The notes under the pieces: generated by a model
Told to the model about the DNA's origin: nothing
The model's database searches: none
The model's input: only the letters and a program-made list of their open reading frames with translations
Source of the DNA: Thermoleophilia bacterium
Lineage (GTDB): Bacteria; Actinomycetota; Thermoleophilia; Miltoncostaeales; Miltoncostaeaceae
Direction of reading: 5' to 3'
DNA length: 43,134 nt
Assembly (NCBI GenBank): GCA_020848615.1
Contig: JADLHW010000103.1
Location: 1-43,134, forward strand
Shown here: positions 23,586-31,307 of the stretch, piece after piece
Layout of the letters: the number at the start of each line of letters is the position of its first letter
Position numbering within the stretch: position 1 is the first letter of the stretch
Position numbers and translations under genes: made by a program

Positions 23586-25829
23586 ATGACGATCACCCGG
23601 CCCCGCGAGACCGCCGCACAGGCGACCGAGGTTCGCTACGCGGTGCGGGGCATGACCTGCGGCGCCTGCTCGGCCCGGGTCCAGCGCGTGCTGGAGAAGC
23701 AGGACGGGGTGGCGGCGGCGGAGGTGAACCTGGCCACCGGCACCGCGGTGGCGCACCTTGCCCCGGGCGCCGGCGACGCGCCCCTGGTCGCGGCCGTCGA
23801 ACGCGCCGGATACGAGCTGGTGCCCCTCGCCGCGGGGGAGCTCCCCCGGGACGACCACGCCGGGCGCCGCCGCACCTGGGGGCTGCGTGCCGCCGCCGCC
23901 GCGCCCGCCGCCGTGTTCCTGATCGCGGGGATGCTCGCCGGGGACCGGCTCATGGACGCCGACTGGTACCGCTGGACGTCGTTCGCGCTGGCCACGGTGG
24001 TGCAGTTCGGGGTGGGATGGCCGTTCCTGCAGGAGGCGGGCCGCCGCGTCCGCCACCTGGGCGCGAACATGGACACGCTGGTGGCGGTGGGGACCCTCAC
24101 CGCGTACCTGGCGAGCGTCGCCGCGCTGCTGGGGTGGCTGGAGCTGGGCGGCGGCGGCGCGGCGGACGGGATGATGCGTGAGCCCGGGCCGCTGTGGTTC
24201 GAGAGCTCGGTGGTGGTGATCGCGTTCGTGTCGCTGGGCCGGTACCTGGAGGTGCGCGCCACGAGCCGGGCGGGGGAGGGCCTGCGCGCCCTGCTGAGCA
24301 TGGGCGCCACCGAGGCGACGCTGCTCACCGGCGACGGCGAGGCGTCGGTGGTGCCGGTCGCGGCGATCCGGGTGGGCGACCTCACGCTGGTGCGGCCGGG
24401 CGGCCGGATCCCCGCGGACGGCGAGGTCGTCTCCGGCGCCTCCTCCGTGGACACCTCCATGCTCACGGGTGAGGCCGTCCCGGTCGAGACCGCACCGGGC
24501 GCGCACGTGGCCGGCGGCACCGTGAACCTCACGGGACCGCTCACCGTGCGGGTCACCGCCGTCGGCGGTGACACCGCGATGGCCCGCATCGGGGCCATGG
24601 TCGCCGCCGCGCAGGCGGGGAAGGGGGGCGCCCAGCGCCTCGCGGACCGGGTGTCCGCGGTGTTCGTGCCGGCGGTGCTCGCCGTTGCTGCGGCGACGTT
24701 CGCGGGCTGGTGGCTCATCGCGGGCGAGCCCACCGACGGGTTCCGGGCCGCCGTGGCGGTGCTGGTCGTGGCGTGCCCGTGCTCCCTGGGCCTCGCGACG
24801 CCGGTGGCGCTGATGGCCGGCCTGGGCCGCGCCGCGGAGCTCGGCATCGTGATCCGCGGCGTCGACGCCCTGGAGCGGGTGCGCCGCGTGAGCACCGTGG
24901 TGTTCGACAAGACCGGGACGCTCACCGCCGGTGCGCCGGAGCTGGTGGAGGTGGCCCTCGCGCCGGGCGGCGACCGGGACCGGGTGCTCGGGATGGCCGC
25001 CGCCGTGGAGCGGTTCAGCGAGCACCCCCTGGCCCGCGCGGTCGTCGCGGCGGCCGATGGCCGCCCCGTGGCCGCCGCCGCGGACGTCTCCGCCGTCGCC
25101 GGGGTCGGCGTGCGCGGCGACGTGGAGGGCCGGGACGTGATGGTGGTGCGGCCCGGCGCGGACGCCGGCCTGCACGTGACGGCCGAGCTCCACGCGGCCG
25201 AGGAGGCGATGCGCGACCGGGGCCTCACCACGTCGCTGGTGGGGTGGGACGGCTCGGCGGAGGCGGTGCTGGGGTTCGACGACCCGCCGCGGCCGGGCGC
25301 CGCGCGGGCCGTCGCCGACCTGCGCGGCAAGGGCCTCGAGGTCGTGCTGGTCACCGGGGACAACGCCCGCGCGGCGGCGGCGGCCGGCGAGCGCCTCGGG
25401 ATCCCCCGTGTGCTGGCGGGGGTCATGCCGGGCGCCAAGCGCGATGAGGTGGCCCGCCTGCAGGCCGGCGGGGAGCGCGTGGCCGTCGTGGGCGACGGGG
25501 TCAACGACGCGCCCGCCCTCGCGCAGGCCGACCTGGGCGTCGCCCTCGGCACCGGCACGGACGTCGCGATGGAGACCGCCGACATCACGCTGGTGCGACC
25601 CGACCTGGAGGGCGTCGCCACGGCCCTGGAGGTCTCGCGCCGCACCCACCGCACCATCACCCAGAACCTCGCGTGGGCGTTCGCCTACAACGTGGCGGCG
25701 ATCCCGCTGGCCGTCGCCGGGGTCCTGAACCCCGCCATCGCCGGCGCCGCCATGGCCATGTCGTCGGTGAGCGTGGTGCTGAACGCCCTGCGCCTGCGCA
25801 GGGTCCGCCGCGGGGGAGGCCGCCCGTGA
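23586..25829 (+). CDS. copA: Copper-exporting P-type ATPase
   Basis: 747 residues, P1B-type ATPase. One N-terminal HMA domain (GMTCGACS, Cys25 and Cys28), about eight membrane segments, TGE actuator motif (LTGEAVP), ion-binding CPC at 397-399, phosphorylation motif DKTGTLT (Asp441), HP motif [16 protein letters not shown], and MSSVS in the last helix. CPC plus N(x)nY/MSS residues indicate Cu(I). Pumps Cu(I) out of the cytoplasm using ATP. Coupled to copZ; its stop overlaps the next start as GTGA. Confidence 0.95.
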   Translation: MTITRPRETAAQATEVRYAVRGMTCGACSARVQRVLEKQDGVAAAEVNLATGTAVAHLAPGAGDAPLVAAVERAGYELVPLAAGELPRDDHAGRRRTWGLRAAAAAPAAVFLIAGMLAGDRLMDADWYRWTSFALATVVQFGVGWPFLQEAGRRVRHLGANMDTLVAVGTLTAYLASVAALLGWLELGGGGAADGMMREPGPLWFESSVVVIAFVSLGRYLEVRATSRAGEGLRALLSMGATEATLLTGDGEASVVPVAAIRVGDLTLVRPGGRIPADGEVVSGASSVDTSMLTGEAVPVETAPGAHVAGGTVNLTGPLTVRVTAVGGDTAMARIGAMVAAAQAGKGGAQRLADRVSAVFVPAVLAVAAATFAGWWLIAGEPTDGFRAAVAVLVVACPCSLGLATPVALMAGLGRAAELGIVIRGVDALERVRRVSTVVFDKTGTLTAGAPELVEVALAPGGDRDRVLGMAAAVERFSEHPLARAVVAAADGRPVAAAADVSAVAGVGVRGDVEGRDVMVVRPGADAGLHVTAELHAAEEAMRDRGLTTSLVGWDGSAEAVLGFDDPPRPGAARAVADLRGKGLEVVLVTGDNARAAAAAGERLGIPRVLAGVMPGAKRDEVARLQAGGERVAVVGDGVNDAPALAQADLGVALGTGTDVAMETADITLVRPDLEGVATALEVSRRTHRTITQNLAWAFAYNVAAIPLAVAGVLNPAIAGAAMAMSSVSVVLNALRLRRVRRGGGRP

Positions 25830-27010
25830 CGGAGCGCATCGCGTACGCCGATCTGGACGGGCACCCGCTGGTCCGGGCGCTCGCCGACGTCCACCGGCAC
25901 GCGGGGGACCCGGCGGCCGCGGCGGAGCTCGCCCGCGCCGTGTTCGGTCTGGAGACCTCCGTGCCGGAGGCCGTCGCCCGCCTCGTGCTGGGCTCGGAGG
26001 GGCCGTTCGCGCGGCTCGCCCGCGGTGGCCTGGCCGCCGGGGACCGGCGCCTCGCCCGGGCCGCCGCGGAGCTGGAGGACCTCGGGGAGCTCGCCCACGC
26101 GGACATCGGCACCGCGCTGGCACGCCACGGGCTGGAGGCCACGGCCCCGGAGGGTGACGGCCATACCGCCGACGCGCCCCCCGCCGTGCGGGAGCTCACC
26201 GCCGCGCTCGGCGGTGCCGCCGGATGGGGGGACCGCGCGGCCCCGGTCGCGGCGTTCCATGCGGCGGAGGGCACCGGCGCGCTCGCCACCCACCGGGTGC
26301 TGCGGTTCGCCGCCCACCGGCTCACCGGCATCGACCATCCGGACCCCGTCGCCCCGGGGGACCTCATCGGCGGGGAGGCCCGCCGCGCGCCGCTGCGGGA
26401 CGCCCTGGAGCGCTTCGCCGCCGGGCGGCCGGCGAACGATGCCCTGGTGTACGGCCCGCCGGGAACCGGGAAGTCCGCCACCGTCCGGGCGCTGGCCGCC
26501 GGCCTGGCGCACACCGGCCTGCGGCTGGTGCAGGTGGACCGTGCCGACGCCGGCGTGATCGGCGCCCTGTTCGCCGGGCTCGCCGGTGACGGGCCCCGGT
26601 GCCTGGTGCTGCTCGACGACCTGGTGTTCGACGACCAGGCCCGCACGGACCGCGCGCTCCGCGCCGCGCTGGAGGGCGACGCCGCGGGACGCCCCGCGAA
26701 CGTGCTGGTGTGGGCGACCTCGAACCGCCTCAAGCTGCTGCGCGAGACGCACTCCGAACGCGAGGACGACATGGACGAGGCCCTCGGGCGGGGCGAGAAG
26801 GCGGCGCTTGCGACGCGCTTCGGGCTCCGGGTGCCGTTCCCGGGGCTGGGACAGGACGAGTACCTGGAGGTGGCGATGGGGCTGGTGGAGCGACTCGGGG
26901 GACGGCGTGAGGGCGCCCCGGCGGCGGCGCTGCGGTTCGCCCGGCAGGGGCACGGGATGAGCCCGCGCACGGCCCGCCAGTTCGCGATCGACTGGGCGGG
27001 CCGGCCGTGA
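25826..27010 (+). CDS. DUF815-type AAA ATPase
   Basis: 394 residues. The N-terminal half (to about 180) is helical and variable. The C-terminal half matches DUF815: Walker [12 protein letters not shown] (about 209-219), [10 protein letters not shown], Walker [12 protein letters not shown] (about 260), [39 protein letters not shown] and an end with [16 protein letters not shown]. Role of the family is unsettled. GTG 25826 overlaps the copA stop (GTGA), and its own stop overlaps the next start the same way. Whether it serves copper export or is only in the same transcript is unknown. Confidence 0.85.
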   Translation: MTERIAYADLDGHPLVRALADVHRHAGDPAAAAELARAVFGLETSVPEAVARLVLGSEGPFARLARGGLAAGDRRLARAAAELEDLGELAHADIGTALARHGLEATAPEGDGHTADAPPAVRELTAALGGAAGWGDRAAPVAAFHAAEGTGALATHRVLRFAAHRLTGIDHPDPVAPGDLIGGEARRAPLRDALERFAAGRPANDALVYGPPGTGKSATVRALAAGLAHTGLRLVQVDRADAGVIGALFAGLAGDGPRCLVLLDDLVFDDQARTDRALRAALEGDAAGRPANVLVWATSNRLKLLRETHSEREDDMDEALGRGEKAALATRFGLRVPFPGLGQDEYLEVAMGLVERLGGRREGAPAAALRFARQGHGMSPRTARQFAIDWAGRP

Positions 27011-27381
27011 CGCGGGGCACCGCCGTCCGCGCCGCCGTGCTGGACCTGGTGGCCGTCGTCGCGTTCGCGGCCCTCGGCCGCCGCTCCCACGGGGAGGCGC
27101 TCGCCGGCACCCTCGTCGTGGCCGCCCCGTTCGCGATCGGCGCGGCCGTGGGATGGGTCGTCGCCCGGGCCTGGCGCGATCCCCTCGCGCCGTCCGTCGG
27201 CGCCGTGGTGTGGCTGGGCGCCGCCGTCGCGGGCCTCGCCCTGCGCGGCGCCGTGTTCGGCCGCGGCCTCGCCCCGAGCTTCATGGTGGTCTCCATCCTC
27301 ACCCTCGGCGCGCTCATCATGGGATGGCGTGCCGTCGCGGCGCTGCTCCGGCGCCGCGCCCCCGCGGTCCCCGCGCCATGA
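27007..27381 (+). CDS. DUF3054 membrane protein
   Basis: 124 residues with four membrane helices. DUF3054 features: DLVAVVAFAALGRRSHGE near the start, a WRDPLAPSVGAVVW segment, and LRGAVFGRGLAPSFMVVSILTLG. An actinobacterial family of unknown function. GTG 27007 and the stop at 27381 both sit in four-base overlaps with neighbours. Confidence 0.88.
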   Translation: MTRGTAVRAAVLDLVAVVAFAALGRRSHGEALAGTLVVAAPFAIGAAVGWVVARAWRDPLAPSVGAVVWLGAAVAGLALRGAVFGRGLAPSFMVVSILTLGALIMGWRAVAALLRRRAPAVPAP

Positions 27382-27950
27382 CCGGAGGGCGACGCATCAT
27401 CGCGACGGGTGCCGCCGCCGCGGTCCTGCTGGCCGCCGGCTGCGGCGGCGACGAGGCGCCGTCCGACGTGGCGCCCGTCGTCACGACCGCACCCGCCGCG
27501 ACCTTCCCGACCTCGGTCGAGGGCGATGTCACCACCGTCCCGCCGACGGTGCCGGCACCCTCGGCCACCGCCCCGGGGAGCACGGTCCCCGTCGTCACGA
27601 CCGGCGCGGACGTCGCCGCGGCGCGGGCCGTGCTGCGGCGTTACGTCGACGCGTTCATCGCCGCGGACGGCGCGGCCGCGTGCGCCCTGCTCACCGAGGA
27701 ATCAGCGCGGGCGTTCCTCGCCGAGGTGGGCCCGGGCGTTGGCGCCACCACGTGTGCCGACGCGTTCACCGCGGTCACGGGTCAGGTGCCGCAGCAGCAG
27801 CGCGACGCGTTCCGCGGTGCGGTCATCGATCGCCTAAGCGTGTCCGGGGACACGGGGGCGGGGCGCTTGACCGTGGCCGGCGTCCCGAACGAGATCCGGC
27901 TGGTGCGGCGGTTCGGCGAGTGGAGGATCGCGAACCTGCCCGGCCAGTGA
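27378..27950 (+). CDS. Lipoprotein with NTF2-like domain
   Basis: 190 residues. Lipoprotein signal ending LLAAGC; a Thr/Pro/Val linker to about 75; then an NTF2-like alpha+beta domain (ARAVLRRYVDAFIAADGAAACALLTEESARAFL...EIRLVRRFGEWRIANLP), the pattern seen in envelope lipoproteins of high-GC actinobacteria. ATG 27378 overlaps the DUF3054 stop. No catalytic residues identified; likely ligand-binding or structural. Confidence 0.82.
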   Translation: MTGGRRIIATGAAAAVLLAAGCGGDEAPSDVAPVVTTAPAATFPTSVEGDVTTVPPTVPAPSATAPGSTVPVVTTGADVAAARAVLRRYVDAFIAADGAAACALLTEESARAFLAEVGPGVGATTCADAFTAVTGQVPQQQRDAFRGAVIDRLSVSGDTGAGRLTVAGVPNEIRLVRRFGEWRIANLPGQ

Positions 27951-27954
27951 CGTC

Positions 27955-27973
27955 GGCGGGCGCGAGCCCCGCC
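27955..27973. terminator. Short hairpin between convergent genes
   Basis: GGCGGG and CCCGCC around a 7-nt loop, 4 nt after the lipoprotein stop and before the stop of the small minus-strand gene. Confidence 0.4.
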
Positions 27974-27986
27974 CAGCGGTGCGGGC

Positions 27987-28139
27987 TCATGCCGCCGCCA
28001 GCAGCGCGTCGCGGTGGCCGGTGAGCCACTCGTCGAACGCCGCGTGGTTGGCCAGGTACTCCTCGAACCGCGAGATGCCCCGGTCGGCCCATTCGGGGAC
28101 CATCGACTCCGCGGGGATGATGAGGATGCTGCCGGGCAT
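27987..28139 (-). CDS. 50-residue hypothetical protein
   Basis: MPGSILIIPAESMVPEWADR and then GISRFEEYLANHAAFDEWLTGHRDALLAAA. A perfect AGGAGGT lies 5 nt before the ATG, one of the best SD sequences in the window, so it is very likely translated. The protein is acidic, one beta-like strand then amphipathic helices, with Trp and Phe spaced for packing. No signal peptide or Cys. No family recognised. A possible promoter lies at about 28160-28190 (TTGGCC, 17 bp, CCATAG on the minus strand). Confidence 0.75.
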   Translation of the reverse strand: MPGSILIIPAESMVPEWADRGISRFEEYLANHAAFDEWLTGHRDALLAAA

Positions 28140-28234
28140 GTTGACCTCCTGCCTCAATCTCGACGCTCTATGGGTGAGAACGGAGAAGGCGGCCAAGAGT
28201 TCCGCCTACTCTGTAAGCGATTTGTGAGGGCTCT

Positions 28235-28262
28235 CGTGACGGGCCCCCGGAGGCCCGTCACG
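28235..28262. terminator. Orphan perfect hairpin
   Basis: CGTGACGGGCC-CCCGGA-GGCCCGTCACG, 11 bp perfect stem. No gene ends near it on either strand, so it may terminate an unrecognised short transcript or block read-through. Confidence 0.4.
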
Positions 28263-28393
28263 GGGAGCGCGCGGGCCCCGGGTCCCATCGCGGAGACCCG
28301 TGCCCCCGAGCCCGTGTTCGCCGCCGGCCGGCGTCACGTCACCGCCTGCGCCGGGGCCGGTGCCGGACGTGTGTCCGTCTGCGCCGGAGCTCC

Positions 28394-28422
28394 TTGACAG
28401 CGCACGCACCCTGCACTGGAAT
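28394..28422 (+). promoter_or_regulatory. Consensus-like sigma-A promoter
   Basis: TTGACA (28394-28399, a perfect -35), 17-bp spacer, TGGAAT (28417-28422). Predicted start near 28429, about 110 nt before the winged-helix gene. Confidence 0.6.
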
Positions 28423-28540
28423 CCCGCGCTGGCCGTGGCGACCCCCCGTCCGGCCGCCCACACACTCAAGTGGCGTCCCCTCACGCCGATGCCGGCCTGC
28501 GGCATCGAGCGGCGGGATGCGCCGTGGAACCTGGAGACGC

Positions 28541-28816
28541 ATGCGACGGGCTGAACTGCGCCTGGAGTCGTTCCTGGCCGAGAGCCGGGGACGCTGGGTG
28601 ACGATGCGGGACATCAAGGCGAACTGCGACCTCGACTGGCACGAGGCGGGGCACGTCTGGGATCACGCGCTGCCCCGGCTCGTCGGAGCCGGCCTGCTCG
28701 AGGCCCGCACCCGCATGGGGCGCACCTCCCGCGAGTACCTGCCCACGCATCACCTCGTGGTCGCCGTCGCCGGCCTCCAGTGGTCCATCCCCGGGACGGC
28801 CCCGGTCCCCGCGTAG
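28541..28816 (+). CDS. Small winged-helix-like protein
   Basis: 91 residues from ATG 28541, 5 nt after a GGAGA; an in-frame ATG at 28517 would add eight residues. The pattern RLESFLAESRGRWVTMRDIKANCDLD, then ALPRLVGAGLLEARTRMGRTSREYLPT is that of a short winged helix with a wing ending in a Tyr-Leu strand. Probably a DNA-binding regulator or a protein-interaction module. No family name given. Lies upstream of iclR on the same strand but 138 bp away. Confidence 0.65.
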   Translation: MRRAELRLESFLAESRGRWVTMRDIKANCDLDWHEAGHVWDHALPRLVGAGLLEARTRMGRTSREYLPTHHLVVAVAGLQWSIPGTAPVPA

Positions 28817-28852
28817 CCCGCTCGTACGGAATGGGAGGCGAAGGGTGTGTGC

Positions 28853-28868
28853 GTCTCGAACACGAGAC
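28853..28868 (+). promoter_or_regulatory. Inverted repeat upstream of iclR
   Basis: GTCTCG-AACA-CGAGAC lies about 90 bp before the IclR-type start and could be an operator used for autoregulation. Confidence 0.3.
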
Positions 28869-28954
28869 ACCATGTTCCCCGTCCCGTGAATGACGCGGCC
28901 CCCGGGCGGGTAACTGCGATCGAGTTGTCTGGGATGGAGGGGGGAACCGCCCGT

Positions 28955-29722
28955 ATGAAGTCCGCCGACAGGGCCCTTCGGGTGCTGCAGACGCTCGCGC
29001 GCCACGCCAGGCCGATGCCGACGATGGCGATCGCGAGAGCCTGCAACGTGCCCAAGAGCAGTGCCCACAACCTGTTGAACACGATGCGGGCCCTCGGGTT
29101 CGTGTCGTACTACCCCACGGATCACGCGTGGGGCCTCGGACCGAGCGCCTTCGAGGTGGGGGCCGCGTACCTGCGTGCCGGGGCGATGGAGCGCATGGCC
29201 CGGCCGGAGCTCGCGACCCTGGCGAACGAGACGGAGAGCTCGGCGCAGCTGTGGGCCCCGGTGGGGTCCGAGATCGTGTGCATCGAGTGCGTGCCGCCCG
29301 ACGGGGTCCGGGCCGCGCTGCGCGTCGACACCGGCACGCGATTGCCGTTCGTGGGAACCGCCCCCGGCCGCGCGATGCTCGCGACGCTCCCGCCCGCCCA
29401 GGCGCGGCTGATCCCCGACCCCGCGAACCGGAATGGACCGCGGGAGTGGGGGGACCCGTCCGGGCTGGAGGAGGTCCGCGGCGCGGGCTACGCGCAGGAC
29501 AGCGGCGGATTCGCCCCGGGCGTGGGGTGCATCGCGTCCGCGGTCGTCGCGCGCGACGGGCTGCCGCTGGGCGCCGTGAGCGTCATCCACGTGTCGTTCA
29601 ACGGCGACTCCGAGCGCGGCGCGTACCTGAGCGGCGCGGTCACGCGGGCGGCGTCACGCCTGTCCGGTGTGATCGCCGGGGGTGTCGCGATGGCGGCGGT
29701 GATCCCGGAGGCCGCGGTCTGA
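28955..29722 (+). CDS. IclR-family transcriptional regulator
   Basis: 255 residues. N-terminal winged helix (RALRVLQTLARHARPMPTMAIARACNVPKSSAHNLLNTMRALGFV), then an IclR effector domain from about 80 (ETESSAQLWAPVGSEIVCIECV...GTRLPFVGTAPGRAMLATLP...GYAQDSGGFAPGVGCIASAVVARDGLPLGAVSV). Binds an unknown small ligand; tetramer expected. ATG 28955 begins the conserved N-terminus, about 10 nt after a GGAGGGGGGA; an in-frame ATG at 28934 is possible. Last 69 bp overlap the 3' end of the convergent nuclease gene. Confidence 0.92.
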   Translation: MKSADRALRVLQTLARHARPMPTMAIARACNVPKSSAHNLLNTMRALGFVSYYPTDHAWGLGPSAFEVGAAYLRAGAMERMARPELATLANETESSAQLWAPVGSEIVCIECVPPDGVRAALRVDTGTRLPFVGTAPGRAMLATLPPAQARLIPDPANRNGPREWGDPSGLEEVRGAGYAQDSGGFAPGVGCIASAVVARDGLPLGAVSVIHVSFNGDSERGAYLSGAVTRAASRLSGVIAGGVAMAAVIPEAAV

Positions 29723-30763
29723 CGGCGGGGGCGGCGGCCCGGACAGCGTGCGGGACACCACGGCGAGCCGCGTCGTGAGGCGTCCCGCGAGGTCCGGGTC
29801 GTCGTTCCCCGAGACCCCGTCCAGCACCGCGAGCCGCTGCACGTCGCCGCGCTCCAGCAGCGCGACGGTGACGGGCCACGCGTACGTGCGGGGCTCGCCG
29901 ACGGCGAGGTCCTCGAGATCCGCGGGCACCAGGGCCTCCGCGAGGGCCGCGGCGTGCCGTGCCCGCGCCGCCGGCTGGCTGAGCGACCGGGACCGCTCGA
30001 ACGCCCTGGCGATGCGCTCGGCCACGGCGGACCCCGCCACGAGTGCCGGCAGGCCGGCCCCGGCGAGGTCGACGGCCTCGGTGGGGCACTCGGCGGGCCA
30101 CCCGGCGAGCGCCGACCCGGTGACGGCCTCGTACGTGACGTAGGCGCGGGTGACCTCCACGGCGTGACGCCGCCGGCCCGTGGCGCGGGCGCAGTCGAAC
30201 GGCAGCTCGTGCACGGGCAGCCACGCGTCCCGCACCCAGGTGATGCGCTCCCGCAGGGCCCCCCACGGCCCGCGGGCACGTGAACGAAGCCGGTCGGCCG
30301 CATCCGCGCCCCCCAGCCGCCGGGCCATGCCGAGCGCCGGCTCCCTGGCGGCGACCGGCTCCAGGGCGGCCATCGCGGCGGCCGCCAGGCGCCGCCCGAG
30401 CTCATCCCGGTCCCACAGCTCCACGCCGTGCTCGGCCGCCGCGCTGCGCGCCGCGGGGCCCGCCCCGCCGGGACACGCCACCACCACCTGCGACAGCCCG
30501 AGGTCGTCGCGCAGCAGCCGTGCGCGCGCCACCACCTCCGTGCCCACCGGCTCCGCCCAGTGCTTGCACTCCACGCCGACCAGGTGGGTCACCAGGCCGT
30601 CGGCGCGCCGGGCGAGCACGTCGACCTCGTGGCGTGCGCCGGAACGCCCCGTGAGCAGGACGTTCGGGGTGACCGAGTACCCGTGCGCGGAGAACAGGTC
30701 GGCCACGACCCGCTCCAGGTCGCGCCCGCGGCGGGCGGCGTCGGTGGCGGCGGCACGGTCCAT
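29654..30763 (-). CDS. Mrr-like PD-(D/E)XK endonuclease
   Basis: 369 residues. The N-terminal domain (about 10-130) has the restriction-endonuclease-like core: Glu17 (DLERVVADLFSAHGYSV), Asp48 (RHEVDVLAR), Glu65-x-Lys67 (GVECKHW), as in Mrr and archaeal Holliday-junction resolvase relatives. The remaining 240 residues are helical and unrecognised. No methyltransferase gene is adjacent, so it may cut modified or branched DNA. ATG 30763 has TACGGT 7 nt upstream and no SD; GTG 30766 is an alternative. The last 22 residues (Arg/His-rich) are encoded opposite iclR and may be tolerated rather than functional. Confidence 0.82.
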   Translation of the reverse strand: MDRAAATDAARRGRDLERVVADLFSAHGYSVTPNVLLTGRSGARHEVDVLARRADGLVTHLVGVECKHWAEPVGTEVVARARLLRDDLGLSQVVVACPGGAGPAARSAAAEHGVELWDRDELGRRLAAAAMAALEPVAAREPALGMARRLGGADAADRLRSRARGPWGALRERITWVRDAWLPVHELPFDCARATGRRRHAVEVTRAYVTYEAVTGSALAGWPAECPTEAVDLAGAGLPALVAGSAVAERIARAFERSRSLSQPAARARHAAALAEALVPADLEDLAVGEPRTYAWPVTVALLERGDVQRLAVLDGVSGNDDPDLAGRLTTRLAVVSRTLSGPPPPPSDRGLRDHRRHRDTPGDHTGQA

Positions 30764-30770
30764 CACGCCG

Positions 30771-30776
30771 ACCGTA
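30771..30776 (-). promoter_or_regulatory. -10 for the nuclease gene
   Basis: TACGGT on the minus strand, 7 nt before the ATG at 30763. Confidence 0.4.
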
Positions 30777-30791
30777 GCCGCCGCGCACGAC

Positions 30792-30825
30792 GGCACCGGT
30801 CCCGGACGGCGCCGGGACCGGTGCC
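30792..30825 (-). terminator. Terminator after yidB-like gene
   Basis: Perfect 14-bp stem (GGCACCGGTCCCGG and complement) with a 6-nt loop, 6 nt past the stop at 30832. Confidence 0.75.
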
Positions 30826-30831
30826 CGGACG

Positions 30832-31242
30832 TCAGCCGAGCAGCTTGCCCAGGCTGCCGAGCTTGTCCATGAGGCCGCCCTCGTCCGGCACGTCGCCGTC
30901 GGGGGTGACCTTGTCGATGAGCTGCGGGAGCAGCTGCGCGAGGCCGCCCGCGGCCTCCTCCTGGGACACGCCGGCCTCCTCGGCCACGCGCGCGACCTCC
31001 TCGTGACCCAGGGCCTGGGTGACGTTGTCCGCGGTGATCTCCTGGTTGTCGCCCTTCGACACCCACGAGTCGGCCTGGTCCGTCAGGCCCGCGCCCTGAA
31101 ACTTCGAGAGCAGCCCCGAGAGGCCGCCGAGGCCCCCGGCGCCGCCCAGCATGCTCATCGCCACCTGCACCAGCTTGCCGCTGTTACCGCCGCCCATCAG
31201 CTTGCCGAGCGCGCCGCCGGCGAGGTCGTCCAGCAGTCCCAT
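30832..31242 (-). CDS. YidB/DUF937 family protein
   Basis: 136 residues. Gly/Leu-rich N-terminus (MGLLDDLAGGALGKLMGGG...GGLSGLLSKFQGAGLTDQADSWVSKGDNQEITADNV) and a helical C-terminus (LGHEEVARVAEEAGVSQEEAAGGLAQLLPQLIDKVTPDG), both diagnostic of YidB. No signal peptide. Function unsettled in the family. AAGGAG lies 6 nt before the ATG. Divergent from the MFS gene, sharing an overlapping promoter, and closed by a strong terminator. Confidence 0.93.
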   Translation of the reverse strand: MGLLDDLAGGALGKLMGGGNSGKLVQVAMSMLGGAGGLGGLSGLLSKFQGAGLTDQADSWVSKGDNQEITADNVTQALGHEEVARVAEEAGVSQEEAAGGLAQLLPQLIDKVTPDGDVPDEGGLMDKLGSLGKLLG

Positions 31243-31269
31243 TGGGTCTCCTTGAGTCGGGGGACCCGG

Positions 31270-31279
31270 ATTCTACGGT
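31270..31279. promoter_or_regulatory. Overlapping divergent -10 elements
   Basis: ATTCTACGGT holds TAGAAT on the minus strand (31275-31270, for yidB) and TACGGT on the plus strand (31274-31279, for the MFS gene), sharing two base pairs. The two RNA polymerases could not bind at once. Confidence 0.45.
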
Positions 31280-31307
31280 TCAGGGTCGGCCAAAGGACAG
31301 GGCCCGG

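Larger units (their letters stand above)
28140..28540. other. 401-bp non-coding divergent region
   Basis: Longest gap in the window. It holds the promoter of the 50-residue gene at the left, a perfect hairpin at 28235-28262, and a consensus-like promoter at 28394-28422 facing right. Frames across it have no SD-supported start and no family resemblance. A small RNA is possible but not shown. Confidence 0.6.

Noticed and set aside
28206-28505. Minus-strand 99-codon frame in the 28140-28540 gap
   Set aside because: Low-complexity Gly/Arg/His composition, no SD and no family.
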